Source of the DNA: Devosia algicola
GTDB taxonomy: Bacteria > Pseudomonadota > Alphaproteobacteria > Rhizobiales > Devosiaceae
DNA length: 64,000 bases
Assembly: GCF_028816455.1 (NCBI RefSeq)
Contig: NZ_CP118246.1
Span: forward strand, 930,001-994,000
Direction: 5' to 3'
Program-made: the position numbers and the translations under genes
The notes under the pieces: model-generated
What the model was told of the DNA's origin: nothing
Database searches by the model: none
The model's input: only the letters and a program-made list of their open reading frames with translations
Part shown: piece after piece, positions 42,737 to 51,828 of the stretch
How the letters are laid out: every line of letters starts with the position of its first letter
Position numbering within the stretch: position 1 is the first letter of the stretch

Positions 42737-44275
42737 ATGCGTGCCATTTTCATACTGTTTGATACCTTGAACCGGCATTTTCTCGAGCCCTATGGCGGCT
42801 CACTGACGCAAACGCCAAACTTTCGTCGTCTGGCCGAGCGCTCGGTGCGTTTTGACAGGCACTATGTTGGCAGTCTGCCCTGTATGCCCGCGCGTCGTGA
42901 TCTTCTGACGGGCAGGCTCAATTTTATGCACCGAAGCTGGGGACCCTTGGAGCCATTTGATGTGCCGCTGCCCCAGCTGCTCAAGCAGGCCGGTGTCTAT
43001 AGCCATCTGGTAACCGACCACTATCATTATCTGGAGCCGGGCGGCGTCGGCTACATGAATGCCTTTAGCAGTTTTGAGGTGTTGCGCGGCCAGGAAGGCG
43101 ATTGCTGGAAAGCCGAGGTCGATCCACCGCTGACTGATTGGAAGCAGAAATATCATCCAGCCCAATACAGCGATAAACCGGGCAATCTGTACTACCACAA
43201 TATGGTCAACCGCGCCGAGGTGAAGGATGAGACCGACTTTTCCTCTGTGCAATGCTTCGACCTTGGCTGCGAATTTCTCGACCGCAATAGTGCCGCCGAT
43301 AATTGGTTTCTTCAGATAGAGACCTTCGACCCCCATGAACCATTTCACGCGCCCGAGCGGCTTCGCGAAAAATTCCCCACCGAATATGACGGCCCCGTTC
43401 GTGATTGGCCGCCCTATAGTCGCGTGTCCGAGGATAAGGCCGAGGCCGCAGAACTTGTTGCAAATTACATGGCGCTATTGGCCCACTGTGACGAACAGCT
43501 GGGCCGGGTGCTGGACAAGATGGATGCTCTGGACTTGTGGAAAGACACCATGCTGGTCGTTTCAACCGATCATGGTTTCCTGACCGGCGAGCATGGCTGG
43601 TGGGCCAAGAACAAGATGCCTGCCTATCAGGAAATCGCCAATATCCCGCTGTTTGTTCATCATCCCGACCACGTGCAATGCCAGGGTCAGGATCGCACCA
43701 CCCTGACCCAGACGCCTGACCTGATGCCGACCTTTCTCGATGCCTTTGGCTGCTCGGTGCCGCATCAGGTTCGCGGGCAATCGATATTGCCTGCATTGGC
43801 TTCGCCTGAGGTCCGGATAAGAGACGCGGCGATCTTTGGGTATTTTGGCGGTGCCATCAATGTAACGGACGGGCAGTATAGCTATTTCCGCTACCCAGAT
43901 GAACTGCTCGACCAAACCCTGTTCCAATATACGCTAATGCCCTCGCACATGCTGGAAACCTTCACAGCCCAGGAAATGGCTGGCGCGACATTAATCGACG
44001 ATCTCGCCTATTCAGGCGACTATAAGGTTATGAGAATTCCGGTGATCGAACAGTCACCATGGTACAATTCCCATGGGCCCGCAGTGATGGAGGCAAATTC
44101 GTCGCTATTGTTCGATATCAAAAATGATCCTCACCAAGCCGATCCCATAGCAGACCCCGCCCTGCATGATCGCCTTATCGGGATGCTCACCACTGAAATG
44201 GCCCGTAACGACGCTCCACCAGAGGCATTCGAACGACTGGGGCTTGAGTCAAATGGAGGGCCGGAACATGGCTGA
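42737..44275 (+). CDS. Sulfatase, cytoplasmic, formylglycine-dependent
   Basis: A 512-residue type I sulfatase. The formylglycine motif C-x-P-x-R is C49-M-P-A-R53, in HYVGSLPCMPARRDLLTGR; the second signature appears as GRLNFMHRSWG. Metal ligands are in FILFDTLNRHF (one Asp) and VVSTDHGFLTGEHGWW (Asp and His). There is no signal peptide, so it should work in the cytoplasm on a substrate imported by the surrounding ABC transporter. The cysteine form needs a formylglycine-generating enzyme, which is not encoded in this window. It overlaps the ATPase gene by eight bases. Confidence 0.92.
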   Translation: MRAIFILFDTLNRHFLEPYGGSLTQTPNFRRLAERSVRFDRHYVGSLPCMPARRDLLTGRLNFMHRSWGPLEPFDVPLPQLLKQAGVYSHLVTDHYHYLEPGGVGYMNAFSSFEVLRGQEGDCWKAEVDPPLTDWKQKYHPAQYSDKPGNLYYHNMVNRAEVKDETDFSSVQCFDLGCEFLDRNSAADNWFLQIETFDPHEPFHAPERLREKFPTEYDGPVRDWPPYSRVSEDKAEAAELVANYMALLAHCDEQLGRVLDKMDALDLWKDTMLVVSTDHGFLTGEHGWWAKNKMPAYQEIANIPLFVHHPDHVQCQGQDRTTLTQTPDLMPTFLDAFGCSVPHQVRGQSILPALASPEVRIRDAAIFGYFGGAINVTDGQYSYFRYPDELLDQTLFQYTLMPSHMLETFTAQEMAGATLIDDLAYSGDYKVMRIPVIEQSPWYNSHGPAVMEANSSLLFDIKNDPHQADPIADPALHDRLIGMLTTEMARNDAPPEAFERLGLESNGGPEHG

Positions 44276-45317
44276 AGTATCGGTCCGAGATTTGCGTAAA
44301 TCCTTTGGCGCCGTCAGCGTTCTGCATGGACTTGAAGCAGATATAGCCGATGGTGAGTTTATCGCCGTACTGGGCGAAAGTGGCTGTGGCAAGTCAACGT
44401 TTCTGCGGATCATTGCGGGCCTTGAGGACGCGACGTCGGGTGCCATCATGATTGATGGGCATGACGTGACGACCCTGTCCCCCAAGGAACGCGATATTGC
44501 TATGGTATTTCAGTCCTATGCGCTCTATCCGCATATGAGTGTACGTCAGAACATGGATTTTCCGCTTGAGGTACTAGGTCTCGACAAGGATGCGCGTAGC
44601 CGTCGAATTGACGAAACCGCGTCGCTACTCAACCTTGAACAATATCTTGACCGCAAGCCGCGCGATCTGTCTGGCGGCCAGCGACAGCGCGTCGCCATGG
44701 CGCGAGCAATCGTGCGCGAACCCAAGGTATTTCTGTTTGATGAACCGCTTTCCAATCTTGACGCCAAACTGCGCGTACAGATGCGCGGTGAGATCCGCAG
44801 TTTGCAACAAAAACTCAAGGTTACCGCGATCTACGTCACCCACGACCAGGTTGAAGCGCTCACCATGGCGGACCGGGTAATGCTATTGAACAACGGCAAG
44901 ATCGAGCAATTTGCCACGCCGCTGGAATTGTATGACCGACCGGCCAGCGTGTATGTGGCCGGATTCGTTGGCGCTCCGCCGATGAATTTGGTGCCGGGCA
45001 GCATAGACGAAGAGGGTACCGTAGATGCGATCGGCACACATTTTCGGGGGCCCCGAGGTGCGGGTGGTAAGGTGATATTTGGTTTCCGCCCCGAACACCT
45101 GCGTGTCGTAGATGGTGCCGACGCTCAATTTCACGGACAGGTACTATCGTCGGAAAACACCGGAGACCGATTGAACGTGGTGCTCGAGGTTGCGGGGCAG
45201 ACACTAAACCTGAGCATGGTTGAACGCCTGCCACTTAAGGTTGGTTCATCGGTACCCTTGACGGTGCTGCCCGACTTCCAGCATCTCTTTGATGAGGCCA
45301 CAGGTCTTCGCATTTGA
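44268..45317 (+). CDS. Sugar ABC transporter ATPase (sulfatase operon)
   Basis: A 349-residue MalK-type ATPase. Walker A GESGCGKST, Q-loop MVFQSYALYPHM, signature [14 protein letters not shown], Walker [15 protein letters not shown], switch [16 protein letters not shown], then a TOBE domain. ATG 44268 (MAEVSVRDLRKSFG) lies inside the last codons of the sulfatase gene, so the two are coupled. It completes the importer begun at 38497. The gene is intact, including the Q-loop codons that are broken in the polyol ATPase. Confidence 0.93.
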   Translation: MAEVSVRDLRKSFGAVSVLHGLEADIADGEFIAVLGESGCGKSTFLRIIAGLEDATSGAIMIDGHDVTTLSPKERDIAMVFQSYALYPHMSVRQNMDFPLEVLGLDKDARSRRIDETASLLNLEQYLDRKPRDLSGGQRQRVAMARAIVREPKVFLFDEPLSNLDAKLRVQMRGEIRSLQQKLKVTAIYVTHDQVEALTMADRVMLLNNGKIEQFATPLELYDRPASVYVAGFVGAPPMNLVPGSIDEEGTVDAIGTHFRGPRGAGGKVIFGFRPEHLRVVDGADAQFHGQVLSSENTGDRLNVVLEVAGQTLNLSMVERLPLKVGSSVPLTVLPDFQHLFDEATGLRI

Positions 45318-45432
45318 AGGGTTAGACCAAGCGTTCTTGCATATAACCATAGCTGAATGGCGTTATTGCCCGCTGTTTGATCTCGCACAGCCACATAACG
45401 GCTCATCACCTCGTTACCTGTCCCGGACTGGG

Positions 45433-45716
45433 TTACGGTCCAACCGAGAGCAGCCCGTCGTTATTGTCGGTTAGCGGTTCGAGGTCCATCACATGGCCGC
45501 CGAACTGGTCCTTACCGCCACCAGCAACGCCCATGATCACCAGCCGATTATCGGTTTCGACAATGCGGGCGGCTTAGCGGCCCTTCGCCCGTGGCAAAGG
45601 GCACTGAGTGAGGAATTTGGGTGGGGCTTAATCGGAGCGGATAAATCTGTTCGCCCCTGGCACTGACCTTGTCGCTCGAACAGGTCATGCTTGGTGCGGT
45701 CCGACGTATCGGTCAT
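45433..45716 (-). CDS. Possible small hypothetical gene, frame-disrupted
   Basis: Three protein-like pieces on the minus strand line up in order but in changing frames: MTDTSDRTKHDLFE, then DKVSARGEQIYPLRLSPTQI and HSVPFATGEGPLS, then ARIVETDNRLVIMGVAGGG and FGGHVMDLEPLTDNNDG. Joined they would make a soluble protein of about 93 residues I do not recognise. The breaks, near 45672 and 45570, are not at GAGCT. The stretch could also be a decayed gene. The surrounding bases from 45318 to 45832 show nothing else. Confidence 0.35.
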
Positions 45717-45834
45717 CGTGACCACAGCACTCAAAGTAACGTCTAAACCTACTCCGATCGATGTATGGACCCAAAGGACCCTAAGGTTCACCGTAGCTTG
45801 AAGCGTACAGTGCGGCACGAAATGGATGTTAGTA

Positions 45835-46077
45835 ATGAGTAAACTCAAAGGACTTGCCTTGGCGCTGGTAATTTCCCTTGCCGCCTGCGTGCCAATCACA
45901 CCCGACTCTTCATCGGATCGAAGCGCCTCCAGCAATCAGCAGGGAGTAAGCGCGACCGGAACAATGGTGGGGGCGCCTGGTCCTGAGGCAGGGATTGGTC
46001 TGCCAATCCTGGCGATAGCGGGTGGGTTTATCTGGATCAAGTTGCGCAAGCGACGTTCTAATCGCCGCCAGCGGTGA
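45835..46077 (+). CDS. Small lipoprotein with exosortase-type C-terminal sorting signal
   Basis: An 80-residue protein. The N-terminus is a lipoprotein signal with lipobox L-A-A-C18. The middle is Ser/Thr-rich and disordered. The C-terminus has all parts of a PEP-CTERM-like signal: the motif P48-G-P-E-A-G53, a hydrophobic helix (IGLPILAIAGGFIWI) and a basic tail (KLRKRRSNRRQR). The next gene, overlapping by four bases, encodes an exosortase, so this is the probable substrate. Having both a lipobox and a sorting signal is unusual. ATG 45826 is an alternative start. Confidence 0.8.
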   Translation: MSKLKGLALALVISLAACVPITPDSSSDRSASSNQQGVSATGTMVGAPGPEAGIGLPILAIAGGFIWIKLRKRRSNRRQR

Positions 46078-46925
46078 GCAACCAGGAAGCTTTTCACGTC
46101 GCCTTCGCCCGAAGCCGGAACGTGTCCCGGCCGATGTTGATCGGCGGCCTGATAGCCGTCGGCTTTGCCAATGGCGTCTCCAAGAACATATTTTCAGCGA
46201 CCTTCGAAGACGGGCTTTTCTCGGCTGTATTCAACACCTTTGATATCAGCGTCTTTGTTTGGCTTGCCGTGGGCGCAGGCCTGCTACTGGTAGCCTCGAG
46301 CACCCTCCACTGATGCAAATCGCACCGACTGGGCACTGGCTGCCGTCGCCTGCATGGCCATGCTATTGCCGGTGCCAGAGCCTGAGTTGGCTGGCTTACA
46401 CTGGTCTGGTGCTGTCCCTCTTCGTCCGCTCGACACCAGGCAGGCTCGCTGCGACGCGGCGCCACCATTCTTTTGGCGGTAACCATCCCCATGTTCTGGG
46501 CACGGGTCATAATGGCATTGTTTAACGACGCCATCCTCGCCACCGATGCCACGCTCACAGCCTGGGTGGTCGGCTCACAGCGAAATGGCAACATCGTCCC
46601 GTTCGCAAATGGGTCCGGCGCCATGTGGATCGCGCCAGGTTGCTCGTCCTTCACCAATATCTCCCTGGCCATTCTAGCCTTTGTTGCACTGGTAAATGTC
46701 ACCTCCGCCAGATGGACGTCGGCAACGCTTGGGCTCGGCGCACTTACGTGTACGCTCGTCGTGCTGATCAACGTCACCCGTATCAGTCTCATAGGTTACT
46801 ACCCCGGTCAGTTCGAACTCATCCATGGGAGCGTCGGAGCCAACATTGCCGGGTGGCTCACAACATTGCTCATCATGGCCATGGCCCTCTTGGCGGTAAG
46901 GCGCAATGACATCAATCTGGGCTAA
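46074..46925 (+). CDS. Exosortase/archaeosortase-family transpeptidase (three frameshifts)
   Basis: A multi-helix membrane protein of about 283 residues. The catalytic residues of the family can be placed: Cys near 189 in WIAPGCSSFTNISLAI, Arg near 235 in LINVTRISLIGYYP, and His near 250 in ELIHGSVGANIAGW. GTG 46074 overlaps the stop of the substrate gene. Breaks occur near 46305 (one extra base; corrected SSTLTDANRTDWALA), at GAGCCT 46378 (corrected VPELSWLAYTGLVL) and at AGGCTC 46442 (corrected TPGSSLRRGATILLAV). It would cleave and re-attach proteins bearing the sorting signal at the periplasmic face. Confidence 0.82.
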
Positions 46926-47380
46926 GTTGGCGCTCATCACTCTGCTCGTGGCAAGCCTTGGACTCAAAGCTCAAGGCACAGATAGTGCAGATCAACCGGA
47001 CGGGCAGACAGGTGACACCCCCATCCTCGGGACATTGGCCGCCGAGGGATTTGAGTTGACACAAGAAGGTGGCCTCGAAGGTCCCGCTTGGGTTGCCGCC
47101 AAGGACACCTGTCGCATTGAGATCACCAAAGTGTCGCCGCTGGGATGGCATCAGTCCGCCATGGTCGCGCGCGCAGGCGCACGGGATCTAACTTTCGTCT
47201 ATGCCGGTAATATCTACGACGAGCAGCCGGTCATGCTCGGCAAACTCGATCACTACTGGCACAAGGCTCGCCAACTACTTTTATCCATCTGGACAGCCGT
47301 CCGTGTACGGCGTCGTGACCTCAGCTGGTTGCAGTTCACAGCCTGTCGACATCGACCTCATCGCCCAACTGCTGCGATGA
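46906..47380 (+). CDS. Exosortase-cassette exported protein (one-base frameshift)
   Basis: About 157 residues with an N-terminal hydrophobic export segment (WAKLALITLLVASLGLKA). The remainder is a compact soluble domain with two notable cysteines: KDTCRIEITKVSPLGWHQ and VVTSAGCSSQPVDIDLIAQL. The frame breaks at AGGCTC (47264-47269); correction gives HYWHKLANYFYPSGQPSV and a stop at 47380. It overlaps the exosortase gene by 20 bases. EpsI-like partners accompany many exosortases; whether this belongs to that family cannot be settled by eye. Confidence 0.7.
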
Positions 47381-47521
47381 TGTGCGTCGTACCCAAGATG
47401 AATATCGGAAAGTCTACCGCCGCTAAGATTACGCCTGGCGTGGTCGTGAAAGCTATATCTCAATATATCATTCGAACCAGATCACGGTTGAATTGTCGAC
47501 GACTGGCTGCACCCACTAGCG

Positions 47522-48795
47522 TCAGATCGCCCGACGAAAACGCCAGAATACCAACGCGCCGACGATGCTCAGTAGCCCTAGAAACGTCAGTACGCCCGCT
47601 ACGCCAAAGACCGTCGCAACCGGGGCAGATAGTCCCTGAATGATGGCAGCGCCAGCAAAAAAACAAGATTGACAGCGGAAAGGGCTTTTCCTGCATGTTG
47701 TGAACTCACGGCGGCACGACAGAGGGCGAACAACAACGGTTGCACCGAGATCATCATGCCAAAAGCAATTATCAGCGTGGTATCATAAAGTGGCGAAAGC
47801 TCTTGGGTTCCGAGCATCGTCGCAACCAGGCCGCCATTTGCCCCTGCGGGCAGCAGGATTAGTGCCACGCCCGCCAGGATGTGACCAACAGTCAATATGA
47901 GATGTGGCCGACCGATGCGTTTCTCGATAAGGCCAACCACCATCGGCATCGTGATCAGCATTAATGTCAGGGCCAGTAGAACATTGCCCGCGCCCAGCCT
48001 CGACATATTCTTTGCATCCATTAGCCACGGACCGCCCCACACGCCGCGCACCCCAATCATGACGGCAAAAGACACGAAGGCCAGAATCATCACGCTTCGA
48101 AGCGCCGGCGAGAGACCAATTGATCCAACTTCCTTGATCTCAAGCCAAACATTTGCGGGCACTTGCGTTGCTGGCGCCACCGGCTTGATGACCAATTGCA
48201 CGACCGCCACAACGGCGAGCGCCAACACTGCCGGCAGGCCATAGGCAACACGCCAGCCAAATTGCTCTATCAACCAAGCCATGGGACTGGCCGAAATGAT
48301 CATGCCACTATTTCCAACTGCCAAAATTACGGCTGACCATAGCGCGAATTGTCGTGGCTCTGTTGTTCGTGCGGCATAGGTCAGAGGGCAAAGCAACATT
48401 CCGCTACACCCAAGTCCAAGCATTGCCTGGGTAACGGCAAAACTCAACGGTCCCTGGACAAGAGCGGCAAACATCGAGCCAACTGCAATAAGTGCAAGCA
48501 GTACGGTTGCGACCGACTTTACGCTGTATCGATCAAGTGCCACCCCGACCGGAATTTGTCCGGCGGCAAATGCGAGATGATAAAACCCCGTCATCGCCGC
48601 AACATCCCCAGCCGACACCGCCAGGTCCGCGGCCACAACATCGGATGAAATGGCGGGCAAAGTGCGGACAAGATTGGAAATCGTATGACCCAACGCCAGG
48701 ATGACGAGCGCAAACGCTGCATACCAGAGCGTTTGGTGCGCAGCGCTCGAATTCTCTATCACCTGGGATTGGGTATAGGGCTTCATGCAGTTCAT
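47522..48795 (-). CDS. MFS-family membrane transporter (one-base frameshift)
   Basis: A major facilitator superfamily protein of about 424 residues with twelve predicted helices. The first helices are LWYAAFALVILALGHTISNL and MTGFYHLAFAAGQIPVGVAL, with DRYSVKSVATVLL after them (the loop 2-3 motif region). The C-terminus shifts frame at a run of seven A on the plus strand (47657-47663); one more base gives VFFAGAAIIQGLSAPVATVF and an end at 47522. Starts ATG 48795 or 48786 are both possible. Substrate unknown. A terminator hairpin separates it from the small gene upstream. Confidence 0.85.
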
Positions 48796-48816
48796 ATAGC
48801 TCAAAAAATTAAAAAA

Positions 48817-48841
48817 GCGGGCAGAGAATTTCTCTGCCCGC
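48817..48841 (-). terminator. Rho-independent terminator of the small basic protein gene
   Basis: GCGGGCAGAGA (48817-48827) pairs exactly with TCTCTGCCCGC (48831-48841) across a three-base loop. Read on the minus strand the stem is followed directly by TTTTTTAATTTTTT. It lies just after the stop of the 44-residue gene and before the MFS gene. Confidence 0.9.
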
Positions 48842-48847
48842 GAAAGC

Positions 48848-48982
48848 CTATTTGTTTTTGCGCTTACTCGGCTCTGGCGCGTTTGATCCTGCGACCAAGC
48901 CGCTGACCGAGGCTGCCGCCAGGCTTTGCTTCTGTTTCTTTTTTGGCTGCTTACGCAGTCTGTCATCCGTACGTTTGGCCAT
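48848..48982 (-). CDS. Small lysine-rich protein (44 aa)
   Basis: A short intact gene starting MAKRTDDRLRKQPKKKQKQS and ending EPSKRKNK. It is strongly basic at both ends, with a short Ala/Val-rich centre (LAAASVSGLVAGS). GGAGA lies ahead of ATG 48982, and a strong terminator follows the stop, so this is a complete transcription unit. I do not recognise it; the charge suggests RNA or DNA contact. Confidence 0.7.
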   Translation of the reverse strand: MAKRTDDRLRKQPKKKQKQSLAAASVSGLVAGSNAPEPSKRKNK

Positions 48983-49145
48983 GTTTCACGTCTCCAGCTA
49001 GGCTCGCAACTGTTCAGGCGAGCAATTTGTGGGAAGTGGTTCCGCGGCGCGGATCCACCGGTCTCATTGCCCTGGTCAGATTATCGTGCTGACCAGGGCG
49101 CGATTCCGGTTTGGGACCGTCTCCAGGTCGGCGGTGAAATGATGT

Positions 49146-49577
49146 TCATCGTGCAGCACTCCCGGCCATGGTGAACACACCGTCGGCCTCGGGCTGAAAC
49201 AATACGATCTCGAGCTCCAGCGCCTCGCATTGTTCGGGATCATGGGAATTGACGGCAAATATTTGCCCCTCGCGCATGCCCAACAGGCCCAGGCCGCGGA
49301 ATGACTTGATGGAAAGAACGGGCTCCTGGCTACCCCAGCGGGGATGAAGCAGCAGTTTGTGCTCCAGGGGGCGACCGCCATTGACCCGATATCGAACGAA
49401 ACTGCCGAAAGTAGCAAGATCGGGATCGACGTCAACCAACTCAACGATTGAGGCATCACCGAGTTTTTGCTGCAGCTGGTCATAATAGGCGGCGGAGCCT
49501 AAGCCACCCTGTCTTGCCAACCCGGTCAATATGGCATGATCCCGGACGGTGAGCATGGGACGCGCAGAAGTGATCAT
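49146..49577 (-). CDS. Rnk/GreA C-terminal-domain protein, copy 1
   Basis: A 143-residue member of the nucleoside diphosphate kinase regulator group, related to the FKBP-like C-terminal domain of GreA/GreB. The N-terminal helical part (LTVRDHAILTGLARQ) is followed by the domain with RVNGGRPLEHKLLLHP and FRGLGLLGMREGQIFAV. Rnk binds RNA polymerase without the cleavage activity of GreA, because it lacks the long coiled coil. A GAGAGAT site precedes ATG 49577. The 278 bases upstream hold no gene. Confidence 0.78.
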   Translation of the reverse strand: MITSARPMLTVRDHAILTGLARQGGLGSAAYYDQLQQKLGDASIVELVDVDPDLATFGSFVRYRVNGGRPLEHKLLLHPRWGSQEPVLSIKSFRGLGLLGMREGQIFAVNSHDPEQCEALELEIVLFQPEADGVFTMAGSAAR

Positions 49578-49856
49578 GGATATCTCTCAAATAGGTCGGC
49601 CGTTGCGACATTGAGGCCGCAATCGCGCCGATCTTGGGAAATGGTACGGGCGAATTTTACCTGGCCCGGCTCTTGCGCTATGCAGGTAGCCGGGCCAGGT
49701 CAGAAGCCGGTAGTTAGGCTTTTACGCACCTCTTTAAAAAACATTATCAATGACATAGTCATATCCAAACATGTTGGGTCGGTGTTCGACCGTTCAACGT
49801 GACGGCTGATCACACAGACCGGAACGATGCCGGTCAGGTGTTCAGGGCCGCACATT

Positions 49857-50255
49857 TTAGACGTGCTCCTCATTGCAAACCGAGTGCACCACAACCTCGT
49901 GCGACTTTCCATTTCGGTTGGTCCACTTCATTGTCTGCCCGGCGCGAAGGCCGAGGATTGCCGTACCGAAGGCGGAAAAAATGGAAATGCCATTCGGCGG
50001 GTTTTCGCCGGGGTATGCAAGGCGCAGGATTTGCGGCTCGCCTCCGTCTATGCTGGCCACTGCGCTTGACCCCATTCGCACCACATCGTTGGGCAGCAGT
50101 CGATCATTGATGACCCTGGCGCGGTCCAGTTCGTAAAGAAGATCGTCGGCTTCGTCAGCACTATGGTTGACACCACCCAATGCCAGAACGACGAGGTCGT
50201 GACGATCCGCTTCCCCTACAATTATGGGGGGCAGGCCAAAATCGAAGAATCCCAT
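49857..50255 (-). CDS. Rnk/GreA C-terminal-domain protein, copy 2
   Basis: A 132-residue paralogue of the protein at 49146. It has a helical N-terminus (DLVVLALGGVNHSADEADDL), the linker ARVINDRLLPNDVVRMGSSA, and the FKBP-like part with LAYPGENPPNGISIFSAFG and AILGLRAGQTMKWTNRNG. A strong AGGAGGATAAT site precedes ATG 50255. This copy is the closest to the canonical Rnk layout. The gene is intact. Confidence 0.85.
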   Translation of the reverse strand: MGFFDFGLPPIIVGEADRHDLVVLALGGVNHSADEADDLLYELDRARVINDRLLPNDVVRMGSSAVASIDGGEPQILRLAYPGENPPNGISIFSAFGTAILGLRAGQTMKWTNRNGKSHEVVVHSVCNEEHV

Positions 50256-50300
50256 ATTATCCTCCTGATAAAACTACCAACACCATTCACCCGTTGACCA

Positions 50301-50801
50301 TCATGCAGCGCTTGGTCCCGGATCGTCAGTCCCGCCATATGGCGATGCCACCCACTTCGGCTTGGCCAATTCGTGCCGCGGCACGAACTGGATAGGCGCC
50401 GACGCGCGTTTTTGCTCGGGCTGATAGGGCACGGCTTCGACATGCAACTGCTCTACGGACCCGTCGCGCCGTACGGCGGCGACGGTTTGACCAACGGCGG
50501 CACCAATCAGCGCCAGACCTCTGGGCGAGGTCAAAAGCATGGTCATGCCGTATATCTCCTCGGCGGGTCCCCTGACCAACACCCGCTCGTCGACCTGCAT
50601 GGTGCCAATGCCAAACCGCACGCGGCTATTGAGGGTGACGATGTCGCTGGGAATATCAGCGGGAAACATTACGGTCGCGGCTGAAAGCTTGCGCCGCAGA
50701 ATGTCGGCCGCTCCGGCAAAAGGCTCGGTCCACTGCTGGGACATGGTCTCGAGCACAGCAAAGTCGTTCGAGGTCAGAATGACTGGCAGGTGATAGGTCA
50801 T
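50301..50801 (-). CDS. Rnk/GreA C-terminal-domain protein, copy 3
   Basis: A 166-residue paralogue, longer at the C-terminus. The order is LPVILTSNDFAVLETMSQQW, then DILRRKLSAATVMFPADIPS, DIVTLNSRVRFGIGT, and the FKBP-like LTSPRGLALIGAAVGQTVAA. ATG 50801 begins MTYHLPVIL. The DNA just before it contains GGAGCCTG, so the ribosome site may itself be affected by the recurrent insertion described in the findings. Confidence 0.82.
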   Translation of the reverse strand: MTYHLPVILTSNDFAVLETMSQQWTEPFAGAADILRRKLSAATVMFPADIPSDIVTLNSRVRFGIGTMQVDERVLVRGPAEEIYGMTMLLTSPRGLALIGAAVGQTVAAVRRDGSVEQLHVEAVPYQPEQKRASAPIQFVPRHELAKPKWVASPYGGTDDPGPSAA

Positions 50802-50923
50802 ATTCAGGCTCCGGAAAGAAGGTTGTCTTGCAGCGACACCCCTGATCCGAAGGCATGACCTTACTGGATCAGGGGACAGGTCCTGTCTTGAGTTTGCCGC
50901 ATGGCTGAAGCGCAATGTTTCAT

Positions 50924-51332
50924 TCAGGCATCCTCTGGCACATCAACGACATTGATCACCGACAACACCGTCAGGACGTTGTTGCGTCCATCACGCGTTT
51001 CCCAGGTAATGGACTGTCCGGTTCTAAGCCCGATCAGTGCCGCACCAACGGGCGTGAGGACCGACACCCGGCCGCGGGAAATGTCCGCCTGAACCGGATA
51101 AACCAGGCTCCAAACTCACCAGATCGTCCCGGTCAGTGCGGTACTGGACGCGGGTACCCATGCGAATGGTATCTCGGGGTAGTTTGGCGTCGGGCACGAT
51201 ACGTGCGCGTTCGATCTCGGTCATGAGACTGTCAGCCGCCGAAGAACCGCTACCGGCGGCCGCCAATGCAAACAGCTGCCGGTGCTCCGATTGAGCGATA
51301 GTGATCTGTGGTCTAAGAATTCTTTTGCGCAA
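50924..51332 (-). CDS. Rnk/GreA C-terminal-domain protein, copy 4 (one-base frameshift)
   Basis: About 135 residues, close to copy 2. It reads ITIAQSEHRQLFALAAAG, ERARIVPDAKLPRDTIRMG, then after the break LVYPVQADISRGRVSVLTPV and GAALIGLRTGQSITWETRDG. The frame breaks at AGGCTC (51105-51110) and is restored by reading AGCTC. The start is unclear: TTG 51332 lies a few bases after GGAGAAG and gives MRKRILRPQITI, while no ATG is in a good position. Confidence 0.78.
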
Positions 51333-51386
51333 GATGCTTCTCCATTTGCAGCAAGGCAATCCAGTCAAGACCTGGTGGCCGACTAA

Positions 51387-51713
51387 CTATACCCATTCAA
51401 CGATGCTGAAATTACCTGGATCCCTAAACTTGGCATGCAATGGCATGCCCAAGTTTAGGGCAACTACCCTGCGACCGGTGTGGCCCGGCGCACATCTGTG
51501 TGGAGGAAGTTGAATATCTGGCTCATATAGCCAAGATAGGGGTAAGAAAATTAAAGTCAAGTCGAACCAGGAGTGTCTTGGCTGCAGGCCATATTTCGGG
51601 TTTGTCGAAACGACAATATAAATATTTATGATACTTAAAACCTGCCACGCGCCAGATGTGATCAATATCAACGTAACAATTACCCGCGACGTGGCATTTT
51701 GTCCCTGAGACAT
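51387..51713 (-). CDS. Doubtful small membrane protein
   Basis: An open frame of 108 residues starting MSQGQNATSR and containing one or two hydrophobic stretches (VIVTLILITSGAWQVLSIIN and LTLIFLPLSWLY). The last third overlaps the large hairpin at 51422-51460 and looks non-coding. There is no good ribosome site. It may be a real short membrane protein with a wrong end, or chance. Confidence 0.3.
   Translation of the reverse strand: MSQGQNATSRVIVTLILITSGAWQVLSIINIYIVVSTNPKYGLQPRHSWFDLTLIFLPLSWLYEPDIQLPPHRCAPGHTGRRVVALNLGMPLHAKFRDPGNFSIVEWV
51422..51460. repeat. Large near-perfect hairpin
   Basis: CCCTAAACTTGGCATGC (51422-51438) and GCATGCCCAAGTTTAGGG (51443-51460) are complementary apart from one G. 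The loop is only four bases. It lies between the fourth Rnk-like gene and the zinc-ribbon gene. No T-run follows on either strand, so it is either a repeat unit or a processing signal. Confidence 0.7.
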
Positions 51714-51828
51714 AAATACCTTTGGCCTTGAATATTCTAGGATGGCGGCCAACTACAGTGTTGGTGCTGCGGCGCCATCGTAAAATGTTCGCTGTATATT
51801 CCCCACATTCGGGAACAGGAGGTAAATC

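Noticed and set aside
45537..45935. A 132-residue minus-strand open frame overlapping the lipoprotein gene
   Set aside because: Its composition is not protein-like, and another frame of the same strand gives more coherent pieces; the plus-strand lipoprotein has clear signals at both ends.
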